64,000 nucleotides of DNA from Clostridia bacterium (GCA_017625565.1 JAGAKN010000022.1:1-64000), one strand, 5' to 3'. Shown: positions 15,561 through 25,267, counted from the stretch's first letter. Notes: generated by a model from the sequence alone, not told the origin. Made by a program: numbers and translations.

Positions 15561-16922
15561 TTAAGACAATCTAATGGAGAATTGATAAATTTTCGCAAGC
15601 AATCCGTTGGGGATACGATCTCTGTATTGCCCAAGGTAGATGAAGACTTTGCGGAAGAATTCCTTATTGTCGCCACCGACTTGGTAATCGGGGATTTCAG
15701 GCATTACGCCTTTATAGCGCAAGATGAACAATTCGGTAAATTGATTTCTTTCTTCCATGTCGAGCGTTGCAATAAACGGATCAAAGCTCTTGCAGTTGTA
15801 GAAATCATAACCAGCAGTTTGCACGGGCGTAGGTTGCGCTTGGAAAGTGGGGTTCACTTCTTCTGCCGTTTCAACGCCTGCAACAGGACCGCCTTCATAG
15901 GGATACGCTTCCGCATATTCTTCTACGTCGAACGAGTTTAAAAGTTCTTCTTGTGCGTCCTTTACTTCTTTCTTGCCTTTGTGGCGGATTTGTACGATCG
16001 CGATGATGATTTGTACAACCGAGATGATTGCCGCGATCAACGCATAGAGTTGCAACGTGTCGCTGTCCACTTTACTTGCTACGTTAACGTAGGTTAACGC
16101 AACCGCCGCAAGGATCAATAATACGTAGCGGAAAACGTCGAAAGCCAAGCCTTTAACCGTTCTCAAACGAATATACGCGAATACCGCGCAAAGGAATACG
16201 ACGGCTACGATCGCAAGTACGATCGTTTCATAAACCGATTTCGTAAGGTAAGCGACTTCGAGATAGGGGGCAGTTTTGCCTGCGCCGTAGACGATTGCCA
16301 AGCAAGCGCCGATGGTAAGTAAGAATTGCAAAACGGTTGCCCAAGCTTTCTTGCCAATTCTAATCGGGGAAAGCAACGTGCAAAGTACGACGCCGAATGC
16401 CGCAAGTGCAAGGCTAACGAGATCGAGTTTTAAATCGGTGGACGCCGTAGCTGCAATAATGCTTGCTGCATACGCCATCGTGCTAACGCCGAAGAAAGTA
16501 GCCGCCGCCGTAAGCAAACGGGGGGATTTCTTCGCGCTAAACAAAGCGATGAAAGAAAGAATAAACGAAATTGCAAGCCCTAAGACGAGTACGTAAAGCA
16601 TCACGCCCGTCAATTTACCCAGCAAAAGCCCGTTCGTAAGGACGGGGATAAACCCAAACACTTTCACGTCGGACGAAATCGCGTCGGCAAGCACTTTGAA
16701 TAACATTTCTTCTTCAACGACGAAGAATGCGTTCAAATACCCGAACATCGGGATAAAGAAAGCGACGACGCTGATCACGGCAAGTAAAGCGGCGAACGCG
16801 CGATAGCCAGCGTTCTTCTTTTGAACGGGCGCGTTCAACGTTTCCATGCTTTCTACATCAGGGATTGCGGTGAAATTTTCAGCCGTTTCTACTTCCGTAG
16901 GAAGTTGATTTTGTTTGCTCAT
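15561..16922 (-). CDS. Unknown polytopic membrane protein
   Basis: I do not recognise a family for this 453-residue protein. A polar N terminus of about 40 residues precedes roughly eight to ten hydrophobic segments between about 43 and 320. A cytoplasmic-looking tail (about 325-453) follows, with an acidic, Pro/Gln-rich linker and a final folded-looking stretch containing FIATLDMEERNQFTELFILRYKG. The tail may be a small soluble domain that pairs with an unknown partner. It is transcribed alone from a consensus promoter, with a hairpin in its 5' leader (about 16953-16978). It is probably real because it is long, well started and flanked by clear signals. Confidence 0.7.
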   Translation of the reverse strand: MSKQNQLPTEVETAENFTAIPDVESMETLNAPVQKKNAGYRAFAALLAVISVVAFFIPMFGYLNAFFVVEEEMLFKVLADAISSDVKVFGFIPVLTNGLLLGKLTGVMLYVLVLGLAISFILSFIALFSAKKSPRLLTAAATFFGVSTMAYAASIIAATASTDLKLDLVSLALAAFGVVLCTLLSPIRIGKKAWATVLQFLLTIGACLAIVYGAGKTAPYLEVAYLTKSVYETIVLAIVAVVFLCAVFAYIRLRTVKGLAFDVFRYVLLILAAVALTYVNVASKVDSDTLQLYALIAAIISVVQIIIAIVQIRHKGKKEVKDAQEELLNSFDVEEYAEAYPYEGGPVAGVETAEEVNPTFQAQPTPVQTAGYDFYNCKSFDPFIATLDMEERNQFTELFILRYKGVMPEIPDYQVGGDNKEFFRKVFIYLGQYRDRIPNGLLAKIYQFSIRLS

Positions 16923-16994
16923 AACAAGACTCCTATATTTGTATTTTCACAATCCGTTTTTCTTAAAAGAAAAAACGGGATACTCTTTTACAGT

Positions 16995-17023
16995 ATTATA
17001 ACACTTTTAAAAATGCTTGTCAA
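16995..17023 (-). promoter_or_regulatory. Promoter of unknown membrane protein
   Basis: On the minus strand, TTGACA (complement of 17018-17023) and TATAAT (complement of 16995-17000) are separated by 17 bp, both perfect. Confidence 0.85.
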
Positions 17024-17147
17024 TAATAAGTGGAAAAATTTTTACATTTTCCTTGAAAAACTTTGCGGAAAAAATCCGATTTTCAGCGTATTTTCTACAA
17101 GATCCCCCAAGATTTTTGATAGAAAAAGAAAACAAGGGGAAAAAGTG

Positions 17148-17176
17148 TTGAAAAATTTTTCCGTTTGCGATATAAT
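17148..17176 (+). promoter_or_regulatory. Promoter of PucR-like regulator
   Basis: TTGAAA (17148-17153) and TATAAT (17171-17176) have a 17-bp spacer, about 55 bp before the chosen start. Confidence 0.8.
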
Positions 17177-17233
17177 AGAATCGTGATAGACGAAACGAAC
17201 GTGGCTTTCGCTACAAAAGGAGAACAGGGGATT

Positions 17234-18250
17234 ATGTCCGAACTCGAAAGAATCCAAAAAGAAATTTCCGCGAAATTTGGAATAGAGCTTTTTTGCTACG
17301 CAGAAAACACCCGTCCCGTCGGGAAACCGATATGCGACAAACAATTCGACGACGTGACCGACGATGGAGAATATACGTTTTTCCGATTTTTATACCGCAA
17401 CGTCGGCTATATCGGCGTAATTACGGGCGCGACGGAAACCCACGCGAAATTTGCCGGGTTATTGCCAGCGTATATCGAGCGTTGCGCGGAACGGGAAACC
17501 GAATTGTCTAAAACAGAATCCTTAAAACGTATTTTGCTTGGCGAATCGTCTATGATGGCGATTTATAAGTACGAAACGAAATATTCCGTACGCGACGCGC
17601 GGTGTTTTACAATGGTATTGCGCGTTCCCAAGCTCCTGAAAGAAGCGATTGCGGTGCTCGAACAATACGGTGGGAACAGTTTGGATACGACGGTGGAGAT
17701 GAGCGAAGACACCTGTGCGGTTGTGAAGTTTGTAGAAACCGACGGAGACGAGTACCATTCTACCGTGGACTATGCGGAGTTCTTGGCGCAATCCTTGAAA
17801 GAAGAGTTGGGTTTGGACGTAGAAATCGGTGTCGGGCCGACCGTACGGGAATTGAAAGACGTTGCTAGTTCCTACGCGCGTGCGGAAAACGCTTTGCGCT
17901 ATGCGGATATATTCCAAATACAAGGCAACGTACATTCCTATCGGGAGTTTATTCTCGTCAAGATGATGGAAGATATTTCGGATATCAAGCTTGCGGAGTA
18001 CTTAGCGGAGTTAACGGATGAAAGCTCGAGAGAAGTATTTGAAGACGATGAAATGCTGTCGACTGCGGAAGCGTTTTTGCAGAGCAGTTTAAACGTCAGC
18101 GAAACGGCGCGAAATTTATATATGCATAGAAATACGCTATTATACCGTTTAGACAAAATTGAAAAAGCTACGGGTTTGAATTTGCGTTCTTTTTCCGACG
18201 CAGTTTCATTCCGCGTATTGACGTTGCTGTATCAGTTGCTCGGGCGTTGA
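17234..18250 (+). CDS. PucR/CdaR-type transcriptional regulator
   Basis: The 338-residue protein ends in a helix-turn-helix of the PucR C-terminal type (about 280-338), with the diagnostic NVSETARNLYMHRNTLLYRLDKIE and GLNLRSFSDAVSFRVL. The middle (about 125-250) resembles the degenerate GGDEF-like domain found in this family; the N terminus is unassigned. Such proteins activate genes for purine, sugar-acid or other catabolism. AAAGGAG about 10 nt before 17234 fixes the start; an upstream TTG-start frame is less likely. The S41 protease gene follows 55 bp later. The effector is unknown. Confidence 0.75.
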   Translation: MSELERIQKEISAKFGIELFCYAENTRPVGKPICDKQFDDVTDDGEYTFFRFLYRNVGYIGVITGATETHAKFAGLLPAYIERCAERETELSKTESLKRILLGESSMMAIYKYETKYSVRDARCFTMVLRVPKLLKEAIAVLEQYGGNSLDTTVEMSEDTCAVVKFVETDGDEYHSTVDYAEFLAQSLKEELGLDVEIGVGPTVRELKDVASSYARAENALRYADIFQIQGNVHSYREFILVKMMEDISDIKLAEYLAELTDESSREVFEDDEMLSTAEAFLQSSLNVSETARNLYMHRNTLLYRLDKIEKATGLNLRSFSDAVSFRVLTLLYQLLGR

Positions 18251-18305
18251 CGAGGTATAAAACGCGCGCGTACGGGCATAATTTACCGAAAGGAGAAAAA
18301 AGTGC

Positions 18306-19667
18306 GTGATGATGGACGAAATGTCTAACGAACGGGAAACGGAGCGCATAGAACCGAAGAACGTTGTCAAGCCTCCCGAACGCCGTTGGAAAAAGAAAAT
18401 TTGGGTTTGGATAACCGCAATCCTAACGGCGGTTGTGATTTTTTTTAGCGGTGGGCTTTGTTTATGGTTTTCCTTGGATAAGGAAATGCGTGATTTGATC
18501 AAAGTCAAGCACGTCGTAGATAAGAAGTACTACCAAGACGTAGCCGACGACGATTTTTACGGCGCGATTTTTCGCGCGATCAACGGTCAAGTGTTGGACG
18601 CTTATTCTGGATATATGACCGCGGACGAGTATGATTCGTCGAACAAGCAACAGGCAGGTAGCCGTAGCGGGATCGGGTTGAGCTTTTACACAAAAGACGT
18701 CGACGGGAATGATCAAATGTTGGTTGTCCGTATCAGTGGGAACTCCCCTGCGGAAACCAGCGGAATCAAAACGGGGGATCGTATCGTTGGATTTGGGAAA
18801 ACTTCAGATGAAATCGTTTACAACCAGAAGTTGAACGATTTTTCTACGTTTTTAGCCGAACGGGCGGACAACGAAAACTTCTCCGTACGCATTCTCCGCG
18901 ACGGCATGGAGCAAGATATCACGCTCTATAAAGCGGAATACGTCGAAAATTACGTATTCTATAAAACGCGCGACAAGGCATATACGTTTGATCAAAATCG
19001 GGATCTGATAGAGAGCGCGGATGGGTATGCCTTCTTGGACGAAGACACGGCGTATCTCCGCTTGATACAGTTTGGTGGGAACGCAAGTAGCGGTTTCCGT
19101 CAAGTGATGGAGTTGTTCCGTACGGGCGGTAAAAAGAATTTGGTGTTGGATCTTCGCGGAAACGGCGGTGGATTTTTGGATACAATGCAAGCGATTGCAA
19201 GTTATTTTTGCAAGACGGCTACGGAAACGTTTCCGACGGTCGCGGTGGCGGACTACGGAAACAAACGCTCGGAATTTCAGGCGATCGGCAATTATTACGA
19301 CGCGTATTTTTCTGGCGAAAGTAAAATTCTCGTGTTAGCGGATCAAAATACGGCGTCCGCGTCGGAGTGTTTGATCGGGTGTATGGTCGATTATGGCGCA
19401 ATCGATTACGGTGATATTTGCTTAACCAAGCGTGGGGACGTTGCGAAAACGTACGGCAAGGGGATTATGCAAACGACGTATCCTTTGGGGCTTGGAAAAG
19501 CGTCCGCAATCAAATTAACGACGGCGGTAATTCGTTGGCCTGTATCCGATTATTGTATTCACGCGCGTGGGATTTTGCCCGAAGACGGCGCGTTGACGGT
19601 GGAAGAAACGTTCCCCGACGAACAACTGATTGAAAGGGCGTTTACAAAATGGAAAAACGGAAAATGA
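18306..19667 (+). CDS. S41 family C-terminal processing peptidase
   Basis: The 453-residue protein has one N-terminal membrane anchor (about 32-53) and an extracytoplasmic part. A PDZ domain lies at about 118-205 (SGIKTGDRIVGFG). The S41 protease core follows, with LVLDLRGNGGG (about 280), the serine in NTASASE (about 349-355) and the lysine in GKGIM (about 383), the Ser/Lys dyad of CtpA-type enzymes. Such enzymes trim or degrade envelope proteins. AAAGGAG lies 10 nt before GTG 18306; ATGs at 18309 and 18312 are alternatives. A terminator follows. Confidence 0.9.
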   Translation: MMMDEMSNERETERIEPKNVVKPPERRWKKKIWVWITAILTAVVIFFSGGLCLWFSLDKEMRDLIKVKHVVDKKYYQDVADDDFYGAIFRAINGQVLDAYSGYMTADEYDSSNKQQAGSRSGIGLSFYTKDVDGNDQMLVVRISGNSPAETSGIKTGDRIVGFGKTSDEIVYNQKLNDFSTFLAERADNENFSVRILRDGMEQDITLYKAEYVENYVFYKTRDKAYTFDQNRDLIESADGYAFLDEDTAYLRLIQFGGNASSGFRQVMELFRTGGKKNLVLDLRGNGGGFLDTMQAIASYFCKTATETFPTVAVADYGNKRSEFQAIGNYYDAYFSGESKILVLADQNTASASECLIGCMVDYGAIDYGDICLTKRGDVAKTYGKGIMQTTYPLGLGKASAIKLTTAVIRWPVSDYCIHARGILPEDGALTVEETFPDEQLIERAFTKWKNGK

Positions 19668-19677
19668 GCTTATAAGC

Positions 19678-19708
19678 AAAAGCGCGTCTTTAAAAAAGAC
19701 GCGCTTTT
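19678..19708 (+). terminator. Terminator after S41 peptidase
   Basis: AAAAGCGCGTCTT (19678-19690) pairs with AAGACGCGCTTTT (19696-19708), with the T run in the stem end. No gene is seen between here and 19864. Confidence 0.85.
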
Positions 19709-19822
19709 ACTATTTATGGAGGTGTTTGGGAAGGATCCAACAGTTCAAGTGTATACAGTATACTCCGTCGTTGTGAAAACTGCGTGCCTTAAATAGTGAT
19801 AAGACGGAAAAAATTGTGCGAA

Positions 19823-19850
19823 AACCGCTTGCCAAATTCGGCAAGCGGTT
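19823..19850 (-). terminator. Terminator after TetR gene
   Basis: AACCGCTTGCC (19823-19833) pairs with GGCAAGCGGTT (19840-19850). T-rich sequence follows on both strands, so it may act both ways. Confidence 0.75.
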
Positions 19851-19864
19851 AGGTTTTTAACAGG

Positions 19865-20416
19865 TTAAACGGCTTGTAAGAAGTATTCCGTGATGACTTC
19901 GGGGGATTGTTGCATGTCGCGCTCCAACCACCAACGCAACGTTTCTATAAACGTAGCGGTGATATGATTTATCCAAAAATCTTCGGGGAGTACGTCGGGT
20001 TTTTTCTCTTGAAAATCCGCTAAATGCGACGCGACTAAACGGGTAATTCCGTTTTTAAAATACTCCAAAAATAGCGTGTTGTTTTTACAGGATAACAGTT
20101 TTCTTATATTGTTATCATTGTTTTGAACGTGGTTGAATAAATGTAGAAAAACACAATCGTGCATATCGCAATCAAACATATTCGACGACGCGTTGGGGGT
20201 GTTTTCTTCGGCGTCAAACAAATGGTCGAAGAGTTCTGCGCATAAATCTTTTAAAAGGAAGTCCTTTGTTTCAAAATGCGCGTAAAAGGTTGCCCTGCCG
20301 ACGTCGGCAAGCGCGATAATTTCTCCCACGGTGATCGAATGAAAATTCTTCTTGGATAATAAAAGGATAAAAGCTTTGAAGATGGCTTCTCGGGTTTTTC
20401 TTTGTCGTCTGTCCAT
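19865..20416 (-). CDS. TetR family transcriptional regulator
   Basis: The 183-residue protein has an N-terminal TetR helix-turn-helix (about 8-54, RQRKTREAIFKAFILLL... VGRATFYAHFETKDFLL) and an all-helical ligand/dimer domain. It is divergent from the CDF transporter gene and probably represses it. The ATG at 20416 is chosen because the longer open frame would run through the shared promoter region and into the transporter gene on the other strand. The ligand may be the metal or a toxic compound; sequence does not say. Confidence 0.85.
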   Translation of the reverse strand: MDRRQRKTREAIFKAFILLLSKKNFHSITVGEIIALADVGRATFYAHFETKDFLLKDLCAELFDHLFDAEENTPNASSNMFDCDMHDCVFLHLFNHVQNNDNNIRKLLSCKNNTLFLEYFKNGITRLVASHLADFQEKKPDVLPEDFWINHITATFIETLRWWLERDMQQSPEVITEYFLQAV

Positions 20417-20445
20417 ATGCGCTCCCGTACAATTTTTCAAATTTG

Positions 20446-20529
20446 TTCCGTATGGAATACTTTGATGAAAATGCATAGCGCGTTTTTCTTTCACGTATGC
20501 TATACTATTACCGAACAATATATTCCATA
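20446..20529. promoter_or_regulatory. TetR/CDF divergent promoter and operators
   Basis: TATGGAATA (20451-20459) and its exact inverse TATTCCATA (20521-20529) flank the region. The first copy lies within the near-palindrome TTCCGTATGGAA (20446-20457). An extended -10 TGCTATACT (20498-20506) faces the transporter. The inverted 9-mers are plausible TetR operators controlling both genes. Confidence 0.5.
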
Positions 20530-20576
20530 ACAAACTTATTATACAATAAAATTTTGAAAAAGTCAAAGGAGAAAAA

Positions 20577-21476
20577 ATGAAAACGCAAAGAAATATTTTT
20601 ATCGCGTTTACCTTGAATTTACTGTTTTCCATTTTGGAGTTCGTCGGCGGTATCTTGACGGGGAGCGTCGCTATCTTATCCGATAGCATACACGATTTCG
20701 GTGATGCAACAAGCATAGGGATTTCGTATTTTTTTGAAAAGAAAAGCAAAAGAAAAGCGGATGATCGGTATACCTGTGGCTATGCGCGGTATTCCGTATT
20801 AGGCGGTTGCTTTACAACCGTAATTTTGCTTGTAGGTTCAGGGATTGTATTGTATAACGCGATTGGGAGATGTTTTAATCCCGTATCTATTGATTATGAC
20901 GGTATGCTCGTTCTGGCGCTCGTCGGGTTGCTTGTCAATTTGCTCGCAACGCATCTGACACACGGGGGAGCGTCCGTCAACCAAAAAGCGGTTCATTTGC
21001 ATATGTTGGAAGACGCGTTGGGGTGGATCGTCGTATTGATAGGCGCTATCGTAATGCGCTTTACCGATTTTTACCTGTTAGATCCCATATTGTCTATTGG
21101 TTTAGCCGTGTTTATTGTGGTTTGTTCGTTTAAAAATTTGAAAGAAGTGGTAGAGATTTTTTTGATGAAAAAGCCGAAACACGTTGATCTGGAAAAACTG
21201 AAAGCGAGTATTTTACAGATAGACGGCGTGATAGAAGTTGCGCGTATGCAGGTATGGACAACGGACGGGGAAGAAGTCGTCGGAATGTTGCGCGTTGTAG
21301 TACGTCAGTACGATGGTCTGATCAAAAACGCGGTAAAAGAACAAATGCACGAACACGGGATTGACGATACTACGGTGGAAATGGAAATCGTCGGGGAAAA
21401 AACATGGACACCCGAACGCGTTTTAAGGAAAGGCAAGAAAGCTTGCGCGCATCACCACCATCACCACCATCATTAA
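20577..21476 (+). CDS. CDF family divalent cation exporter
   Basis: The 299-residue protein belongs to the cation diffusion facilitators, which export Zn, Co, Fe or Mn in exchange for protons. It has six membrane segments, with the metal site residues in SDSIHDFGD (helix 2) and LHMLEDALGW (helix 5), HxxxD in both. A cytoplasmic C-terminal domain follows (about 205-285), and the tail is a run of eight histidines, natural for some zinc exporters and likely metal-binding. AAGGAG precedes the ATG. Divergent TetR control is likely. HxxxD in helix 2 and helix 5 with the His tail favours zinc, but this is inference. Confidence 0.93.
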   Translation: MKTQRNIFIAFTLNLLFSILEFVGGILTGSVAILSDSIHDFGDATSIGISYFFEKKSKRKADDRYTCGYARYSVLGGCFTTVILLVGSGIVLYNAIGRCFNPVSIDYDGMLVLALVGLLVNLLATHLTHGGASVNQKAVHLHMLEDALGWIVVLIGAIVMRFTDFYLLDPILSIGLAVFIVVCSFKNLKEVVEIFLMKKPKHVDLEKLKASILQIDGVIEVARMQVWTTDGEEVVGMLRVVVRQYDGLIKNAVKEQMHEHGIDDTTVEMEIVGEKTWTPERVLRKGKKACAHHHHHHHH

Positions 21477-21501
21477 ACGGGTTGTGCGTCGAGTAAAATA
21501 A

Positions 21502-21535
21502 AAACGGGATAACGAGCGTACTCGTTATCCCGTTT
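21502..21535. terminator. Bidirectional terminator CDF/transketolase
   Basis: AAACGGGATAACGAG (21502-21516) pairs perfectly with CTCGTTATCCCGTTT (21521-21535), with a 4-nt loop, between convergent genes. Confidence 0.9.
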
Positions 21536-21553
21536 AAACGTTCTTTTAAGAGA

Positions 21554-23560
21554 TTAGTTGTTTTTTGCTTTGTTTACGGACGCCAATGCTTTCTTGACGA
21601 CGTTTTCTACCGTGAACCCGAAGTGGGGGAAAAGTTCGCCTGCGGGAGCGGATGCGCCGAACGTATCCATCGCTACGATTTCTCCGCAATCGCCTGCGTA
21701 CTTGTACCAGCTGTACGGCGTACCTGCTTCGACGCATACGCGCGCTTTGATCGATGCAGGGAGTACGGTGTCCTTGTATTCCGCCGATTGCTTTTCGAAT
21801 TCTTCAAAACAAGGCATAGAAATGACGCGTGCCTTAACGTCTTGTTCCGCAAGTACGGCTTTTGCCTTCACGCAGAGTTCTACTTCCGAACCCGAACCGA
21901 TCAACAATACGTCGGGAACGCCTGCACAGTCTTCCAACACGTACCCACCGAGCAACGCTTGTTTTCCGCTGTTTTCGTATTGCGGAAGGTTTTGACGGGT
22001 GAGTACCAACGCGGTCGGTTCTTGACCTTTGAGCGCGGAAACCCAAGCCGCCGCCGTTTCCTTACCGTCTGCAGGACGGTAGACTTTCAAGCCGGGGATC
22101 GAGCGGAGCATAATCAACTGTTCTACGGGTTGATGGGTAGGGCCGTCCTCGCCGACGCCGATGGAATCGTGCGTCAAGATATACGTGACGGGCTGTTTCA
22201 TAAGCGCCGAAAGACGCATAGCCGGTTTGCAGTAGTCGGAGAACACGAAGAAGGTTGCGCAGTAGGCTTGCAAACCACCGTGTAATTGCATACCGTTTGC
22301 AATCGCCGCCATTGCGTGTTCACGGATACCGTAGTGGATATTTCTACCCGAGAAATCTTCCGCGGAGAACGTTCCGTATTTTACCGTGTCGGTGTCTTTC
22401 ATATCGGAAAGGTTGGAGGGGGCAAGGTCTGCCGAGCCACCCATAAGTTGGGGGATCTTCTCCGCGAGTCTATTCAATACCACCGCCGAAGTTTGACGGG
22501 TTGCCATCGGTTTTTCGAAAGCGTACAAATCTTCGATTTCGTCGAAGTTGGGCATTCTTCCAGCCATAACCGCTTTGTATTCCGCTGCAAGTTCGGGATA
22601 GGTTGCTTCGTATTCCGCGAACATCTTATTCCATTGCGCTTGCGCGTTTGCACCTGCCGTTGCGGCGATTGCACAATGATCGAATACTTCTTGCGGGCAT
22701 TCGAACGGAGCGTATTCCCAACCGAGTTTTTCTTTGGTTTTTTGCAAATTTTCCGCGCCGAGTGGCGAACCGTGGCATTTTGCCGAGCCTTCTAACGGCG
22801 AGCCATAACCGATACGGGTATGGCAAATAATGACGGACGGTTTATCCGTACGGGCTTTCGCTTGCGCGATTGCGTCGGACAACGCCGCTACGTCGTCGGG
22901 GGAAGATACGAGATCGACGTGGAGCACTTGCCAATTTTGCGCCGCGAAACGCGCACCAACGTTTTCCTTAAAGGTGACGTCCGTATCCCCTTCGATAGTG
23001 ATGTCGTTATCGTCGTATAAGAGAATGAGTTTTCCGAGCGCGTGCGTGCCTGCAAACGAACAAGCTTCGTAAGCAATCCCTTCCTGTAAACAACCGTCGC
23101 CACAGATTGCGTAGGTGTAATGGTCTACTACGTCGTAGCCGGGTTTATTGTATTTTGCCGCAAGGTGCGCTTCCGCAATCGCCATACCGACGGCGTTTGC
23201 AATCCCTTGTCCCAAAGGACCGGTGGTCGTTTCTACCCCAACCGTGTGGCCGTATTCAGGGTGTCCGGGCGTTTTCGAGCCGAATTGACGGAAGTTTTTC
23301 AAGTCTTCTACCGTCAAACCCATTCCGTAAAGGTAGAACAGGGAATAATCGAGCATAGAGCCGTGACCTGCCGACAAAATGAAACGGTCGCGGTTATGCC
23401 ATTGCATATCTTTCGGGTTAAACTTCAAGAAGTTTTGAAAGAGCGTATATGCGATCGGTGCGCAACCCATCGGTAAGCCGGGGTGACCGGATTTGGATTT
23501 TTCGATTGCTTCTGCGGATAAAAACCGAATTGCGTTAATCGTAGTTTTTTGTACGTCCAT
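21554..23560 (-). CDS. tkt: Transketolase
   Basis: Transketolase moves two-carbon units between sugar phosphates in the pentose phosphate pathway. The protein is 668 residues, full length. The thiamine diphosphate site includes GDGCLQEGIAYEA (about 153-165), and the C-terminal half has EDGPTHQPVEQL and REHAMAAIANG. AGGAGAT before 23560 fixes the start; the open frame continues ten codons upstream without a better site. It lies 32 bp downstream of the phosphohexomutase gene and is probably co-transcribed with it. Confidence 0.96.
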   Translation of the reverse strand: MDVQKTTINAIRFLSAEAIEKSKSGHPGLPMGCAPIAYTLFQNFLKFNPKDMQWHNRDRFILSAGHGSMLDYSLFYLYGMGLTVEDLKNFRQFGSKTPGHPEYGHTVGVETTTGPLGQGIANAVGMAIAEAHLAAKYNKPGYDVVDHYTYAICGDGCLQEGIAYEACSFAGTHALGKLILLYDDNDITIEGDTDVTFKENVGARFAAQNWQVLHVDLVSSPDDVAALSDAIAQAKARTDKPSVIICHTRIGYGSPLEGSAKCHGSPLGAENLQKTKEKLGWEYAPFECPQEVFDHCAIAATAGANAQAQWNKMFAEYEATYPELAAEYKAVMAGRMPNFDEIEDLYAFEKPMATRQTSAVVLNRLAEKIPQLMGGSADLAPSNLSDMKDTDTVKYGTFSAEDFSGRNIHYGIREHAMAAIANGMQLHGGLQAYCATFFVFSDYCKPAMRLSALMKQPVTYILTHDSIGVGEDGPTHQPVEQLIMLRSIPGLKVYRPADGKETAAAWVSALKGQEPTALVLTRQNLPQYENSGKQALLGGYVLEDCAGVPDVLLIGSGSEVELCVKAKAVLAEQDVKARVISMPCFEEFEKQSAEYKDTVLPASIKARVCVEAGTPYSWYKYAGDCGEIVAMDTFGASAPAGELFPHFGFTVENVVKKALASVNKAKNN

Positions 23561-23592
23561 AAATATATCTCCTAAAAATTTATTTTTCAAGT

Positions 23593-25173
23593 TTAAAATA
23601 GAAAACGGGGTTTGGCGTTTTTCACTTCGTCGAGTAATTTCTTGCGTTCGCTTTCAATGACCGCTTGCAAGGGGGTGACGTCTAAGCAAGGGTATTTCTT
23701 CAAGAAATAATACAAATCCTTGGCGATTTTCAAGACACCGCCACGGGTATTGCTTTCCACGTTGATGGGCAGGATCGGTTCGTGTAAGCTCATACGCAGT
23801 AGCGCCCAGCCGTCGCCGCTACGTTCGTCATAACAGATCCGACAGCCTTCGAAATTGTTGGGGGCGATTTTTGCGTACGGCAAGCTTTCCGCGTAGCGGG
23901 CAAAGTCTTTTAAAATCCCTGTGCACATGGTTTTGAAATCGCAATCGGGGATAAACTGCAAACGGATTTCTTGTTCTTCCATCGGCATTTCCAAATCGGC
24001 GATAAGATCGGTGAGTTTTTTTCCTGCTTTCGACGCTTTCGCAAGCGCGATCAAAAGCCGTATGATCAAATACGCGCCGTCGTCCAAGAAATCGTTTTCC
24101 ATCAAAGCGGCGTGTCCGCTCGTTTCTATTGCCAAAGGGGTATATTCCCCCAAACCGTTCAAACGGATCGCTTCGTTGATGACGTTTTTATAACCCCGTT
24201 TAAAGCGGTGGAGTTTTCCACCACGCGTGGCAATAAATTTCGCCAACCCGTCCGACGTGACGGAATCGGTGACAATCGTGCCTGCGCGTTCTTCCAAGAG
24301 CACGGCGGAAATTAGCGCGATCAATCGGTTGCGGTTGATTTCCACACCGCCTTTATCAACCGCGCCTGCGCGGTCGACGTCCGTGTCAAAGATAATCCCG
24401 AAATCGGCGTTCGCCTTTTTCACGGCTTTGCAAACGGAATGCATAGCGTCTTTATTTTCGGGGTTGGGGATATGGTTGGGGAAATTCCCGTCGGGTTCTA
24501 AAAATTGCGAACCGTCGGTATTCGCGCCGAGCGGTTGTAATACGTTTTCCGCAAAAAAACCGCCTGCGCCGTTGCCTGCGTCTACGAGTATTTTTTGCCC
24601 CTGTAAAGGGGTTTCTTCGCCCGTTGCTTCCCGTACTTTATAGACAAGCGTTTTCGCATACCGATCCAAATAGGGGCGCTGTGTTGTTTCGCCACTTTCC
24701 GACGGCTCGGCAAAGCGATAAGTAGCCGCAAGATTTAAGATTTCTTCCACGTCGGAGCTTTCCAAACCGCCGTTTTTGAAAAAGAATTTCAATCCGTTGT
24801 AATGAACGGGCAAATGGCTTGCAGTGATCATAATCGAGCCGTGGGGCTGTTCTTCCGCCCAAGCAGTGTCTTTTAAGAGCGCAAACATAGACGGGGTAGT
24901 AGAAAGCCCCGTGACGATTGCGTCGTGCCCCGTGGCAGTAATGCCTTTGACGACCGCGTCGCAAAGCGGTTGCGCGGAAAGACGGGAATCGTACCCGACG
25001 GCAACGCAAACCCTGGTTTTTCCCGTTCGGGAAATCAACCATATGCAAAAGGCTTTTGCAATATGTTCGGCTACTTCCGCCGTTAAAGTGACGGGTTTAT
25101 TTTCGACGTTTTCTATGGCAATGCCACGCACGTCAGAGCCGTTTTTCAGTTCCAAATATTCTTGCAAAGTCAT
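23593..25173 (-). CDS. Phosphohexomutase (PMM/PGM family)
   Basis: The 526-residue alpha-D-phosphohexomutase family protein interconverts hexose 1- and 6-phosphates. Domain 1 has the phosphoserine loop as TASHLPVHYNG, where TASHNP is usual. The metal loop reads DTDVDRAG (usual DGDxDR) and the sugar loop ETSGHAAL (usual EESGH). These changes point to a divergent clade; the substrate (glucose, mannose or glucosamine phosphate) is uncertain. The C-terminal phosphate-binding part has VESNTRGG. First gene of a minus-strand pair with transketolase, linking hexose and pentose phosphates. Confidence 0.85.
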   Translation of the reverse strand: MTLQEYLELKNGSDVRGIAIENVENKPVTLTAEVAEHIAKAFCIWLISRTGKTRVCVAVGYDSRLSAQPLCDAVVKGITATGHDAIVTGLSTTPSMFALLKDTAWAEEQPHGSIMITASHLPVHYNGLKFFFKNGGLESSDVEEILNLAATYRFAEPSESGETTQRPYLDRYAKTLVYKVREATGEETPLQGQKILVDAGNGAGGFFAENVLQPLGANTDGSQFLEPDGNFPNHIPNPENKDAMHSVCKAVKKANADFGIIFDTDVDRAGAVDKGGVEINRNRLIALISAVLLEERAGTIVTDSVTSDGLAKFIATRGGKLHRFKRGYKNVINEAIRLNGLGEYTPLAIETSGHAALMENDFLDDGAYLIIRLLIALAKASKAGKKLTDLIADLEMPMEEQEIRLQFIPDCDFKTMCTGILKDFARYAESLPYAKIAPNNFEGCRICYDERSGDGWALLRMSLHEPILPINVESNTRGGVLKIAKDLYYFLKKYPCLDVTPLQAVIESERKKLLDEVKNAKPRFLF

Positions 25174-25237
25174 GGATTTTGCTCTTCCTTATGATTGTTT
25201 TTTCTCCGAAATCCGTATTCATAGATTTAGGTAATTC

Positions 25238-25267
25238 CATTATAACGGATTTTCCGTTTTTTTTCAA
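25238..25267 (-). promoter_or_regulatory. Promoter of phosphohexomutase-tkt operon
   Basis: On the minus strand, TTGAAA (complement of 25262-25267) and TATAAT (complement of 25238-25243) are separated by 18 bp. Confidence 0.7.

Noticed and set aside
20417..20749. Long N-terminal extension of the TetR protein
   Set aside because: It would overlap the divergent CDF gene and the shared promoter; the helix-turn-helix starts normally after 20416.
21452..21476. Eight-His end of the CDF protein as a cloning tag
   Set aside because: The codons sit in a natural chromosome context, and His-rich tails are known in zinc exporters.
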